Source: CAZDDW01 sp043811105 (GTDB lineage Bacteria > Patescibacteriota > Patescibacteriia > UBA9934 > CAZDDW01). From it: 12,837 nt of DNA. Below are positions 1 to 5,924 of the stretch, one piece after another; within the stretch, counting starts at the first letter, position 1, and each line of letters starts with the position of its first letter. Location of the stretch: positions 1-12,837 of the forward strand of contig JBDRNK010000080.1 in the NCBI GenBank assembly GCA_043811105.1. The letters are read 5' to 3'. The position numbers and the translations under genes were made by a program. The notes beneath the pieces are model-generated. The model saw nothing but the letters and a program-made list of their open reading frames with translations. It made no database searches and had not been told where the DNA came from.

Positions 1-137
1 TGGAAGGAGGTCTCAACAGTCGACTGAAGGAATTATTTCGTTGTCACCGAGGGCTTTCACCCAAACGAAAACTTGCCTTAGCCGCTTGGTATCTCGCTCT
101 TAGACAGGGGCAAAAACCAACACAAAACTTTAATTAG
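1..137 (+). CDS. Transposase, C-terminal fragment (DDE, IS256/IS1249-like)
   Basis: An open frame enters from the left edge (codons start at base 3) and ends at TAG 135-137. The 44 readable residues begin EGGLNSRLKELF, continue CHRGLSPKRK and contain AAWYLALRQG. This resembles the C-terminus of IS256/IS1249-like DDE transposases, where an (x)EGG(x)N motif carries the last acidic catalytic residue and is followed by a basic L(x)xxHRG helix and a W-Y-L segment. The family assignment is from memory of the motif and is approximate. The rest of the gene lies outside the window. The next recognisable sequence, a SemiSWEET fragment, starts within a few bases of the stop, so there is little or no room for a normal right-hand inverted repeat. 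The transposase may therefore itself be truncated, with its last residues read from flanking DNA. Confidence 0.6.
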   Translation, partial: EGGLNSRLKELFRCHRGLSPKRKLALAAWYLALRQGQKPTQNFN

Positions 138-322
138 CTCAAAGCTGGAAAACTAGATCAACAGCTGACATTTCGCTTTGGCGTTATATTATTTATGTTA
201 TCGGTCTGATCCTTTGGGTCACCTACGCCGCAATAATCCAAAACGGCCCTGTTGGAGTGATGAATGGAATTGGACTTCTCCTGGCTTCAACAATTTTGTA
301 TTTGAAAATTAAACACGGCTAG
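138..322 (+). pseudogene. SemiSWEET (MtN3/saliva family) sugar transporter remnant, 5' end lost
   Basis: In the frame ending at TAG 320-322 the translation reads AQSWKTRSTADISLWRY, then two hydrophobic helices (YIIYVIGLILWVTYAAII and GVMNGIGLLLASTILYLKI) and a short KHG tail. SemiSWEETs are ~85-90-residue, three-helix proteins that dimerise to pass sugars. After helix 1 they have a PQ motif, a K-x-K-S-T-x-D-I-S loop, then helices 2 and 3. Here the sequence begins at the loop (AQ in place of PQ), and helix 1 is missing. The frame is closed upstream by TAA 131-133 and has no ATG before residue ~40, so it is unlikely to be expressed as a transporter. The loss coincides with the adjoining transposase end, so a transposon-related insertion or deletion broke the gene. 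The downstream hydrolase begins 2 nt after its stop, which suggests the two were once cotranscribed. Confidence 0.7.
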
Positions 323-324
323 TT

Positions 325-960
325 ATGAAAAAACTGTTTCTAACATCAGATTCAGATTTCTTTTACGAACATATTGGTGAATATGTAGATAAGCCGCTCA
401 ACGAAGTAAATATTGCCTGGATCACAACGGCCAAAGGTGGTTGTTTGCCGTCAAAACATCTTCCAGAACATCGACAAAAAATGAGTCGCCAGCCATTTCG
501 ATATGACGAGATGGATATTGAAGGGAAAAAAGAGGATGAACTCAGAGAAATGTTTAAGGATAAAGATATAATCTATGTTCACGGAGGCAATACCTTCTAC
601 TTATTAAAAGCTATTAAAGAATCAAATTTTGAGAAAGTGCTTAAAGAAAAAATGGATCAGGGAGTCCTCTATGCTGGAACCAGTGCAGGTGCCTACGTTG
701 CTTGTCCAACGATCGAGATGTGTGAATGGAAACATGATCGTCATTATCATCGATTTGAAGGACAAGACGATCTTACTGCTATGAATTTGGTGCCGTTCTT
801 GATGTCTGTCCATCATGAACCAAAATATGATGAAGATATTAAAAAGGGTAAAAGAAGTACTGATTTAGAAGTTTATGTACTTGAAGATGGTCAGGGTATT
901 TATGTTGAGGGTGGTGAAGTGAAGGTGCTGGGAGATGCAAGTGCAATAAGGAATCAATAA
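325..960 (+). CDS. Peptidase S51 family protein (dipeptidase E-like)
   Basis: A 211-residue protein, close to the ~230 residues of peptidase E. HGGNTFYLL (residues 86-94) matches the conserved G-G-N-T-F segment. AGTSAG (117-122) is the nucleophile elbow, with Ser120 as the predicted catalytic serine. HH at 163-164 supplies the likely catalytic histidine. The family includes Asp-X dipeptidases and cyanophycinase-like enzymes; substrate choice cannot be read from the sequence. No signal peptide or membrane segment is seen, so it is probably cytoplasmic. The ATG lies 2 nt after the SemiSWEET remnant stop, with no Shine-Dalgarno and no clear promoter of its own; after the upstream disruption its transcription is uncertain. 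It ends in Asn-Gln-TAA encoded by the intercistronic repeat. A creatininase-family gene follows 31 nt later. Confidence 0.8.
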   Translation: MKKLFLTSDSDFFYEHIGEYVDKPLNEVNIAWITTAKGGCLPSKHLPEHRQKMSRQPFRYDEMDIEGKKEDELREMFKDKDIIYVHGGNTFYLLKAIKESNFEKVLKEKMDQGVLYAGTSAGAYVACPTIEMCEWKHDRHYHRFEGQDDLTAMNLVPFLMSVHHEPKYDEDIKKGKRSTDLEVYVLEDGQGIYVEGGEVKVLGDASAIRNQ

Positions 961-983
961 ACTAAACCTACCCCTGTAGCAAT
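952..983 (+). repeat. Intercistronic repeat copy A
   Basis: First of four related ~33-nt junction sequences. It begins AATCAATAAAC, includes the hydrolase stop TAA (958-960), then AAACCT, CCTGTAGCAAT. It fills most of the 31-nt gap before the creatininase gene. It differs from copy D at only a few positions up to base 983, then diverges (AAAAAGAT) before the ATG. The other copies are at 4586, 5322 and 5892. Confidence 0.75.
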
Positions 984-991
984 AAAAAGAT

Positions 992-1705
992 ATGCATTTA
1001 GAAAGAATGAAAACAACGGATTTTAACAAAGGTAAAAAATATACCTTTGTTATTCCAACTGGATCAATCGAACAACATGGACCGTTTCTGCCAATCGGCA
1101 CAGATTCATTTATTCAGCAGAAGATGGTTGAGGAGGTTGAGAAGAAATTTAAGGACATTATTTTTCTACCAACTCTTAAAATAACTTGTTCAGAGGAGCA
1201 TGAAGGTTTTGAGGGTTCTGTGTGGATTAGCACATCTACCATGAATATGGTCATAAAAGATATTTGTGAATCTATTAAGCCTTATGCAAAACAGATTATT
1301 TTTGTAACCGCTCACGGTGGAAATGTTGATACATTGAAAAAGTTCGTACAAGAGAATAAAAAATCATTAAAAGGCATTCAATTAGATTACATCGAACCTT
1401 TTACTGACGAAATCGAAAAAAAGATGATGGATCTTATTTCTGGGCCTCTTGATGATCACGCTGGTAATTGTGAAATTTCAATGATGCTGGCCATTGATAA
1501 AAGTCTTGTTCAGATTCCACCAAAAGATTATCCTAAGAAAGCGATTGAACATCCATTTAAGACAAACAAATTAAAAGATTTTTCAGAAGATGGTATTGCT
1601 GACAAACACCCCGAATGGCTGGTGAGTAAAAAGCTCGGTGAAGATATGATTAAATTGGCCACCAAAGGATTTACTCAGCAATTAAGAAAGGTTATCTTGA
1701 AATAA
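992..1705 (+). CDS. Creatininase-family amidohydrolase
   Basis: A 237-residue protein of normal length for the creatininase/MftE superfamily (metal-dependent hydrolysis of cyclic or linear amides). PTGSIEQHGPFLPIGTD (residues 22-38) contains the metal ligands Glu27, His29 and Asp38. HEGFEGSVWIST follows at 70-81. TAHGGN (106-111) carries His108, and DDHAGNCEISMM (154-165) carries Glu161, matching the family's HAGExxTS motif with Cys-Glu-Ile-Ser in place of the usual residues. The full ligand set makes an active enzyme likely. The substrate is unknown: relatives act on creatinine, formamides and peptide intermediates. The start at 992 keeps the usual N-terminal strand; Met6 (1007) is an alternative. 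There is no Shine-Dalgarno. It probably shares a transcript with the S51 hydrolase, and a terminator follows at 1882. Confidence 0.85.
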   Translation: MHLERMKTTDFNKGKKYTFVIPTGSIEQHGPFLPIGTDSFIQQKMVEEVEKKFKDIIFLPTLKITCSEEHEGFEGSVWISTSTMNMVIKDICESIKPYAKQIIFVTAHGGNVDTLKKFVQENKKSLKGIQLDYIEPFTDEIEKKMMDLISGPLDDHAGNCEISMMLAIDKSLVQIPPKDYPKKAIEHPFKTNKLKDFSEDGIADKHPEWLVSKKLGEDMIKLATKGFTQQLRKVILK

Positions 1706-1735
1706 TGGTTTTGGAATGTAAATTCTAGCCTTACT

Positions 1736-1879
1736 CTCCCGTATCTCAGTTCCGATCCCCCGTCGCTTTCGCTTCGCTCAAGCTTTGGGGGACAGGTAGC
1801 GTTCACCCACCGTCGCTTTCGCTTCGCTCAAGCTATGTTGGACAGGCCCGGCAGCTGCCGGGCAGGCGATGGAGTACCA
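1736..1879 (+). repeat. Intergenic palindromic repeat element E1
   Basis: A 144-nt composite element between two operons. In order: CTCCC, TCAGTTCCGATCCCCC, a 25-nt tip module (1762-1786, TCGCTTTCGCTTCGCTCAAGC core), GGGGGACAGGTAGCGTTCACCC (split here as GGGGGACAGG and TAGCGTTCACCC), the same tip module again (1812-1836), TTGGACAG, the perfect palindrome CCCGGCAGCTGCCGGG, and GGCGATGGAGTACCA. The C-run and G-run around the first tip can pair (5 bp). The same constant blocks recur at 6430-6551 with a different tip. The 30 bases between the creatininase stop and the element show nothing recognisable. Confidence 0.85.
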
Positions 1880-1881
1880 TG

Positions 1882-1913
1882 AAAAATATCGCTTCACAGA
1901 GCGGTGTTTTTTT
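1882..1913 (+). terminator. Rho-independent terminator after the creatininase gene
   Basis: ATCGCT (1888-1893) pairs with AGCGGT (1900-1905) around the loop TCACAG, followed by seven T (1907-1913). The A-run before the stem can extend pairing into the T-run. It ends the S51-creatininase transcript and lies just past repeat E1. Confidence 0.8.
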
Positions 1914-1917
1914 GTTC

Positions 1918-1956
1918 ACCAGGCAGTTGCCTCACTTTGTGAGGCTGTTGCCTGGT
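1918..1956. other. Long interrupted hairpin between terminator and promoter
   Basis: ACCAGGCA (1918-1925) pairs with TGCCTGGT (1949-1956) and GCCTCAC (1929-1935) with GTGAGGC (1939-1945). They are separated by a 3x3 internal loop and capped by TTT. The 15 paired bases are too good for chance, but no T-run follows directly on the plus strand. It may be a second terminator arm, a regulator-binding palindrome or a repeat remnant. Confidence 0.6.
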
Positions 1957-1982
1957 TTACCCAGGTGGGAAATGAAACTTTC

Positions 1983-1991
1983 TGGTATAAT
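1983..1991 (+). promoter_or_regulatory. Extended -10 promoter of the ABC exporter operon
   Basis: TGGTATAAT: a perfect TATAAT (1986-1991) with an upstream TG. No good -35 is visible (AGGTGG at the expected place). The predicted transcript start near 1998 leaves only about 5 nt before the ATG at 2003, so the mRNA should be almost leaderless. The same octamer CTGGTATA precedes the HAD gene. Confidence 0.75.
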
Positions 1992-2002
1992 GAAGTAAAT
2001 CT

Positions 2003-2797
2003 ATGAGACTAAATAAATATTTTTCAGCCTTTAAGATCTCTTGGCAAGAAACTTTGGAATATCGGGCTAACACCATATTCCGTTTATTAATGGTTCTTGT
2101 CGGTTTAGTAGGAATTTATTTTCTCTGGAGTAGTATTTTTGAAGATAAAGCCGTCATTAATGGATATACAAAGGAGCAGATCGTGACATATTATGTAATC
2201 GTTGGTTATCTGTTTGGGTCGATTTATGCTTCTATTCCGGTTGCGAAAGATATTCAAGATGGATCGCTCTCAATTTATCTTACCAAACCGATCAGCTATC
2301 TATCCTATATATATTGGCAATCCTTAGCCCGTAGAGTTCTCAGACTCCTTTTGGGATTGCCTATAGTATTATTAATTTTTTATCTTTTTCAGGACAACCT
2401 TTACATTGTCACCGATCCAAAGGCGTATCTTATACTGATTTTAACTTCACTATTTGCTATTAACATTTTGTTTTTATTTGATCTGTTGCTCAGTTTTCTT
2501 GAGTTTAAAATCTTTTTTTCCGACAGTATAACCATGATCACAAATACAATAGCTGGTTTTTTTGCTGGTACCCTAATACCCATAGTATTTCTTCCTCCAT
2601 TTATTCAGCAAATTGGTAACTTTTTACCTTTCCAGTACACGGGGTATTTTTTGATTGATGCCTTTTTGGGCAGGGTTACTTTACAAGAATTATTTATCGG
2701 AATTGGTTTGCAATTGATCTGGACGCTTGTTCTTCTGTTATTGGTCAAGCTGGCATGGAAAGCAGGGTTAAAACATTACGAGGCTGTCGGTGCTTAG
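2003..2797 (+). CDS. ABC-2-type exporter permease (COG4587-like, PF06182)
   Basis: A 264-residue integral membrane protein, the usual size for these permeases. About six hydrophobic segments lie near residues 24-44, 60-78, 114-130, 141-166, 178-198 and 230-251. DGSLSIYLTKPIS (86-98) is the conserved cytoplasmic loop of this family, and the C-terminus GLKHYEAVGA fits the family's G-L-x-x-Y-x-x-x-G ending. With the next permease and the ATPase it forms one transporter of the COG4586/4587/3694 type, normally heterodimeric permeases with an ATPase dimer. The cargo is unknown for most members. The start is the ATG just downstream of a clear promoter, with no Shine-Dalgarno. The next gene begins 3 nt after its stop. 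Confidence 0.85.
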   Translation: MRLNKYFSAFKISWQETLEYRANTIFRLLMVLVGLVGIYFLWSSIFEDKAVINGYTKEQIVTYYVIVGYLFGSIYASIPVAKDIQDGSLSIYLTKPISYLSYIYWQSLARRVLRLLLGLPIVLLIFYLFQDNLYIVTDPKAYLILILTSLFAINILFLFDLLLSFLEFKIFFSDSITMITNTIAGFFAGTLIPIVFLPPFIQQIGNFLPFQYTGYFLIDAFLGRVTLQELFIGIGLQLIWTLVLLLLVKLAWKAGLKHYEAVGA

Positions 2798-2800
2798 CAT

Positions 2801-3586
2801 ATGAATATAAGAAAAAATATCTCGCTGTTATGTCAGTCGGCAAAAATTGAAGTCATGGAACGCATGGAGAATGCCGTGGCTTTTTCTTTTGTATCCATTG
2901 GCACAATAGTAAGGATTGCTGTCTTGATTATATTTTTTGAAGCGATATATTTGCAAGTAGACGAGATTGGTGGTTGGGCCATTGAACAGGTTTATGTGCT
3001 CTTGGAAACTTTTTTTCTTATTCAAGGTTTGGCTTGGGCATCTTATACACGTGGTTTTAATAAAATTGCTCGTTACATCGAGAATGGAGATTTGGATGTC
3101 TATTTATCAAAACCCGTTAATTTACAAGCATTTCTAAGCTATAGGTTTATTGACTTAATATTTACTACTCCTCAGTTATTGGTTGGTTTGGGTTCGGTCT
3201 TTTATGGTATGGCAAAAAGTGATTTTTTAATTAATTTACCACTTTATTTTTTAGCCATGATTTGTGCGATCGTCATTCATTATTCGGTAGTACTTATCAT
3301 TTCTTCATCTAATTTTTTCGTTCTTAATCATCAAATAATCTTTTTACGAGAAGAACTACTGAATCTCGGCCGCTATCCAGTTGTTATTTATAAGGGGTTG
3401 GCTCAAACGGTCTTGACCTTTGTTATTCCCGTAGCGATTATTTTTTCGTTTCCGGTAAGAGTATTTTTCGGTGATGTTACCTTGGTCGAGGTGTTCACTG
3501 TGATATTAATGGCAATTATATTTTTCCTTGTAAGTCAGCTGGTTTGGTTTCAAGGATTGAATCGTTATGAAAGTGCTAAAGGGTAA
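2801..3586 (+). CDS. ABC-2-type exporter permease (COG3694-like, PF06182)
   Basis: A 261-residue membrane protein, the partner of the preceding permease. Hydrophobic segments lie near residues 27-48, 66-80, 117-136, 145-170, 200-218 and 229-250. IENGDLDVYLSKPVN (93-107) aligns with the D-G-S-L-x-x-x-L-x-K-P loop of the first permease, so the two are distant paralogues. RYPVVIY (191-197) and the GLNRYESAKG ending are typical of the COG3694 branch. The gap to the upstream gene is 3 nt and to the ATPase gene 12 nt, with no Shine-Dalgarno at either, so translation is probably coupled. No signal for cargo identity is visible. Confidence 0.85.
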   Translation: MNIRKNISLLCQSAKIEVMERMENAVAFSFVSIGTIVRIAVLIIFFEAIYLQVDEIGGWAIEQVYVLLETFFLIQGLAWASYTRGFNKIARYIENGDLDVYLSKPVNLQAFLSYRFIDLIFTTPQLLVGLGSVFYGMAKSDFLINLPLYFLAMICAIVIHYSVVLIISSSNFFVLNHQIIFLREELLNLGRYPVVIYKGLAQTVLTFVIPVAIIFSFPVRVFFGDVTLVEVFTVILMAIIFFLVSQLVWFQGLNRYESAKG

Positions 3587-3598
3587 TTAGGGTAATTT

Positions 3599-4594
3599 AT
3601 GTCAACAATAATCAAAGTCAACAATCTATCTAAATCTTTCCACTACCATAAAAAAGATGAAGGTTTAACCGGGTCACTGAAAGCACTCTTTCGTAGAGAA
3701 AGGTTGGTTAAGGAGGCCGTCAAAAAAATCAGTTTTGAAATCGAGCAGGGAGAGTTTGTTGGTTTTATTGGCCCAAATGGAGCTGGAAAAACCACAACTT
3801 TGAAAATGCTATCGGGCATTCTCTATCCAACTGAGGGAGTCATTCGAGTGGCTGGTCACATTCCTTCAGAGCGTGAGGAGGCTTTTAAGAAAAAAATATC
3901 TATTGTCATGGGGCAGAAGATGATGATTTGGCCAACATTGCCACCGATTGAAACCTATAATTTGATTCAGAGGATGTACGATTTAAATGAAACAACCTAT
4001 CGGAATAAAATAAAGGAATTGTCAGAGTTGATGGAAGTCCAAGATATACTAAATGTTCAGGCGAGGAAGCTGTCGCTGGGACAACGAATGAAATGCGAAC
4101 TCATTGCCTCACTCCTACACAATCCAAAAGTTATTTTTCTCGATGAGCCAACCATTGGGCTCGATATAATCGCCCAAAAAAATATCAGAGATTTTTTCAA
4201 AATACACAACAAACAAAACAAAACCACTGTTATTTTGACTTCACATAACATGGATGATGTGAAGGATTTGTGTCAGCGGTTGATTATTATTGACAAAGGA
4301 CAGGTTGGTTATGACGGTTCAATTGACTCAATCATTTCTGAATACAGTAAAAATAAGATAATCAAGGTTGTTTTTGAAGACCGGGTTAAAAAGCAGGATA
4401 TACAAGGTTTGGGGGTAGTTACAAAATACTCACTATACGAAATGGAATTAAGCGTTCCGGTTGAAGAAACAAAAAAAACTATTAGTAAACTAATATCAAA
4501 GTATCCGGTTAAAGATTTAAATATTAGTGATGTGACATTAGAAGAAGTTGTCAGTGATATCTTTCAGAAGAATAATGATCAGAAAAATCAATAA
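3599..4594 (+). CDS. ABC exporter ATP-binding protein (COG4586-like)
   Basis: A 331-residue ATPase that powers the two permeases. Walker A is GPNGAGKTT (58-66), the Q-loop glutamine is Q106 (VMGQK), the signature is LSLGQ (158-162), Walker B is VIFLDE (178-183) with the D-loop GLD (187-189), and the switch histidine is H216 (TSH). All catalytic elements are intact. The LSLGQRMKCE signature and the ~35-residue insertion before Walker A (residues ~18-45) are typical of the COG4586 branch rather than of NatA. Residues ~240-331 form a C-terminal extension of the kind seen in this group. The last codons (Asn-Gln-TAA) lie in intercistronic repeat copy B. Soluble, expected at the inner face of the membrane. 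Confidence 0.9.
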   Translation: MSTIIKVNNLSKSFHYHKKDEGLTGSLKALFRRERLVKEAVKKISFEIEQGEFVGFIGPNGAGKTTTLKMLSGILYPTEGVIRVAGHIPSEREEAFKKKISIVMGQKMMIWPTLPPIETYNLIQRMYDLNETTYRNKIKELSELMEVQDILNVQARKLSLGQRMKCELIASLLHNPKVIFLDEPTIGLDIIAQKNIRDFFKIHNKQNKTTVILTSHNMDDVKDLCQRLIIIDKGQVGYDGSIDSIISEYSKNKIIKVVFEDRVKKQDIQGLGVVTKYSLYEMELSVPVEETKKTISKLISKYPVKDLNISDVTLEEVVSDIFQKNNDQKNQ

Positions 4595-4617
4595 ACCAAA
4601 TACGTAATATAGTAATT
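4586..4617 (+). repeat. Intercistronic repeat copy B
   Basis: AATCAATAAACCAAA (4586-4600) matches copies C and D exactly. A divergent middle follows, then TAGTAATT (4610-4617), which again matches copy C. It contains the ATPase stop (4592-4594) and ends 3 nt before the next ATG. It is the most diverged of the four copies. Confidence 0.65.
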
Positions 4618-4620
4618 ATT

Positions 4621-4869
4621 ATGCCAGAAACATTAGGAAGCCCTGAACAAAGGGCAGAAAAATTAGAACGATATCGGGAGCAACAGACAGTAACTCCTGA
4701 GCTTGAACAAAAAATAAGGGACAAAGTCGCTCAGCACGAGGTCTATCCTGATATAGTTTTTTGCCCGAACGGTAAATGTGGCAATCCGATAAATCTTGAA
4801 ATTAAAAAAGATCACATAAGGCTGCATTGCAAAATGTGCGGTTTTGAGAAATTATTACCAAAAAAGTAA
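4621..4869 (+). CDS. Small zinc-ribbon protein, function unknown
   Basis: An 82-residue soluble protein. The first ~40 residues are charged and probably helical (EQRAEKLERYREQQ). The C-terminal half has four cysteines in two pairs, C48-x4-C53 (FCPNGKCGNP) and C70-x2-C73 (HCKMCGFE), which should bind one zinc ion as a ribbon. Such small ribbons serve in nucleic-acid binding or as protein docking modules; nothing here distinguishes these. It lies between the ABC ATPase and another unknown gene, 26 nt after the first and 3 nt before the second, so it is in the exporter operon. No Shine-Dalgarno is present. The conserved cysteine spacing and the operon position make it a real gene. Confidence 0.65.
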   Translation: MPETLGSPEQRAEKLERYREQQTVTPELEQKIRDKVAQHEVYPDIVFCPNGKCGNPINLEIKKDHIRLHCKMCGFEKLLPKK

Positions 4870-4872
4870 AAT

Positions 4873-5316
4873 ATGAAAATATATTTAGGTGAAGAAAGTA
4901 AAAATGACATGTTTTTCTTCTCGATTCCTATGGTAGAAAAAGGTAAGTATTTGTCATTTGATTGGACAACAAAAGGACATCGAGTATTGATTCAAGATTT
5001 ACGAGGAACACAAGAGGCGCCGAAAGACAAAGAGCCAGATGGTGAATGGTATACACTTGTGATTGATAACGGTAAACTGGTCGACCGAGAACACGATGTC
5101 TGGTATGATTATGGAGAAACTGACATTGTGAATGGCGAAGTCTGGGTTCAAGAAAAAGAATGGCCATTACCAGAAGACGTGGCCAGATCTTTGGGTAAGT
5201 ATGCAGAATTGATCACCAGCCATAAAGATGAGCTTGAAAAATATCAAATGGAGATCAAGGAACTAGAGGCGTTGTTCCATGAACAGGCTGAGGAGCTTGG
5301 ATTGCAATTACGTTAG
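4873..5316 (+). CDS. Hypothetical protein with C-terminal coiled coil
   Basis: A 147-residue protein that I do not recognise. Residues 1-100 look like a small beta-rich domain with many aromatic residues (FFFSIPMV, YLSFDWTT, GEWYTLVIDNGKLV, VWYDYGETDIVNGEVWV). Residues ~104-147 are a long amphipathic, charged helix (LGKYAELITSHKDELEKYQM onward) likely to form a coiled coil. There is no signal peptide, membrane helix or catalytic motif. The gene starts 3 nt after the zinc-ribbon gene, a spacing that suggests coupled translation and perhaps a physical pairing of the two products. Its stop (TAG 5314-5316) lies just before intercistronic repeat copy C and, unlike three other genes, is not supplied by the repeat. 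Confidence 0.65.
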   Translation: MKIYLGEESKNDMFFFSIPMVEKGKYLSFDWTTKGHRVLIQDLRGTQEAPKDKEPDGEWYTLVIDNGKLVDREHDVWYDYGETDIVNGEVWVQEKEWPLPEDVARSLGKYAELITSHKDELEKYQMEIKELEALFHEQAEELGLQLR

Positions 5317-5321
5317 GATTG

Positions 5322-5354
5322 AATCAATAAACCAAACCTGATCCTGTAGTAATT
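5322..5354 (+). repeat. Intercistronic repeat copy C
   Basis: AATCAATAAACCAAACCTG then ATCCTGTAGTAATT, running straight into the Nudix ATG. From 5321 to 5358 it matches 35 of 38 positions of copy D. It sits wholly in the 38-nt gap, after the upstream gene's own stop. Copies C and D therefore flank the Nudix gene as direct repeats. Confidence 0.8.
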
Positions 5355-5900
5355 ATGAACAGACAAAATGGTCCGTGGACAATCAAAGAAAGTAAAGAGG
5401 TTTATAAGAACCCCTGGATGCGGGTTCGAGAGGATCAGGTTGTTAGACCAGACGGTAAGGATGGTATTCATGCTGTGGTTGAGATAATTCCTGGTGTTTC
5501 TGTTTTACCAATAGACGATCAAGGGAACGTTTATCTTACCGAAGAATTTCATTATGCTGTTGAGGATCAAAGTACTGAAGTGATTAGCGGCGGTATTGAT
5601 GCCGATGAGCAACCTCTAGACGCAGCTAAGCGTGAATTAAAAGAAGAAACAGGAATTGAAGCCAAAGAGTGGATTGACCTGGGTTTAGTAAATCCTTTTA
5701 CCACAGTAGTAAAATCGCCTGCTCATCTTTATCTAGCAAAGGGTTTGAGTTTCTCTGAGGCTGAGCCAGAAGGAACAGAACAAATTAAAGTTTTACATGT
5801 AAATCTTGAAGAAGCGGTGCAAATGGTCTTGGATAGTAAAATAACCCATGGTCCTAGCGTTGCTTTGATATTGAAAGCGAAACAATACTTGAATCAATAA
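5355..5900 (+). CDS. Nudix hydrolase (ADP-ribose pyrophosphatase-like)
   Basis: A 181-residue protein. Residues 79-101 fit the Nudix box Gx5Ex7REUxEExGU exactly: Gly79, Glu85, then RELKEETGI, with the metal-binding glutamates in place. The N-terminal strand (WTIKESKEVYKNPWMRV) and overall length suit ADP-ribose or NDP-sugar pyrophosphatases, which cleave X-linked nucleoside diphosphates to NMP plus X-phosphate. The exact substrate cannot be read from the sequence. Soluble, cytoplasmic. It begins directly at the end of repeat copy C and ends in Leu-Asn-Gln-TAA within copy D, so the whole gene sits between near-identical direct repeats like a cassette. No Shine-Dalgarno is present. Confidence 0.9.
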   Translation: MNRQNGPWTIKESKEVYKNPWMRVREDQVVRPDGKDGIHAVVEIIPGVSVLPIDDQGNVYLTEEFHYAVEDQSTEVISGGIDADEQPLDAAKRELKEETGIEAKEWIDLGLVNPFTTVVKSPAHLYLAKGLSFSEAEPEGTEQIKVLHVNLEEAVQMVLDSKITHGPSVALILKAKQYLNQ

Positions 5901-5924
5901 ACCAAACCTGCACCTGTAGCAATT
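5892..5924 (+). repeat. Intercistronic repeat copy D
   Basis: AATCAATAAACCAAACCTG then CACCTGTAGCAATT, directly abutting the next ATG (5925). It supplies the Nudix gene's last two codons and its TAA (5898-5900). With copy C it gives the clearest consensus: AATCAATAAACCAAA, CCT, CCTGTAG(C/T)AATT. Confidence 0.8.

Noticed and set aside
1736..1836. CRISPR array, suggested by the two regularly placed repeats
   Set aside because: Only two copies, separated by a conserved sequence that recurs in E2 rather than by unique spacers; no cas genes.
1736..1879. T-box or other known riboswitch upstream of the ABC operon
   Set aside because: GGAGTACC is only superficially like the T-box GGNACC. No specifier stem or standard T-box core is seen, and the element lies before the terminator and upstream of the operon's promoter.
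952..5924. Integron-style gene cassettes with attC sites
   Set aside because: The intercistronic repeats lack the GTTRRRY/RYYYAAC core sites and the imperfect long palindrome of attC, and no tyrosine integrase is present in the window.
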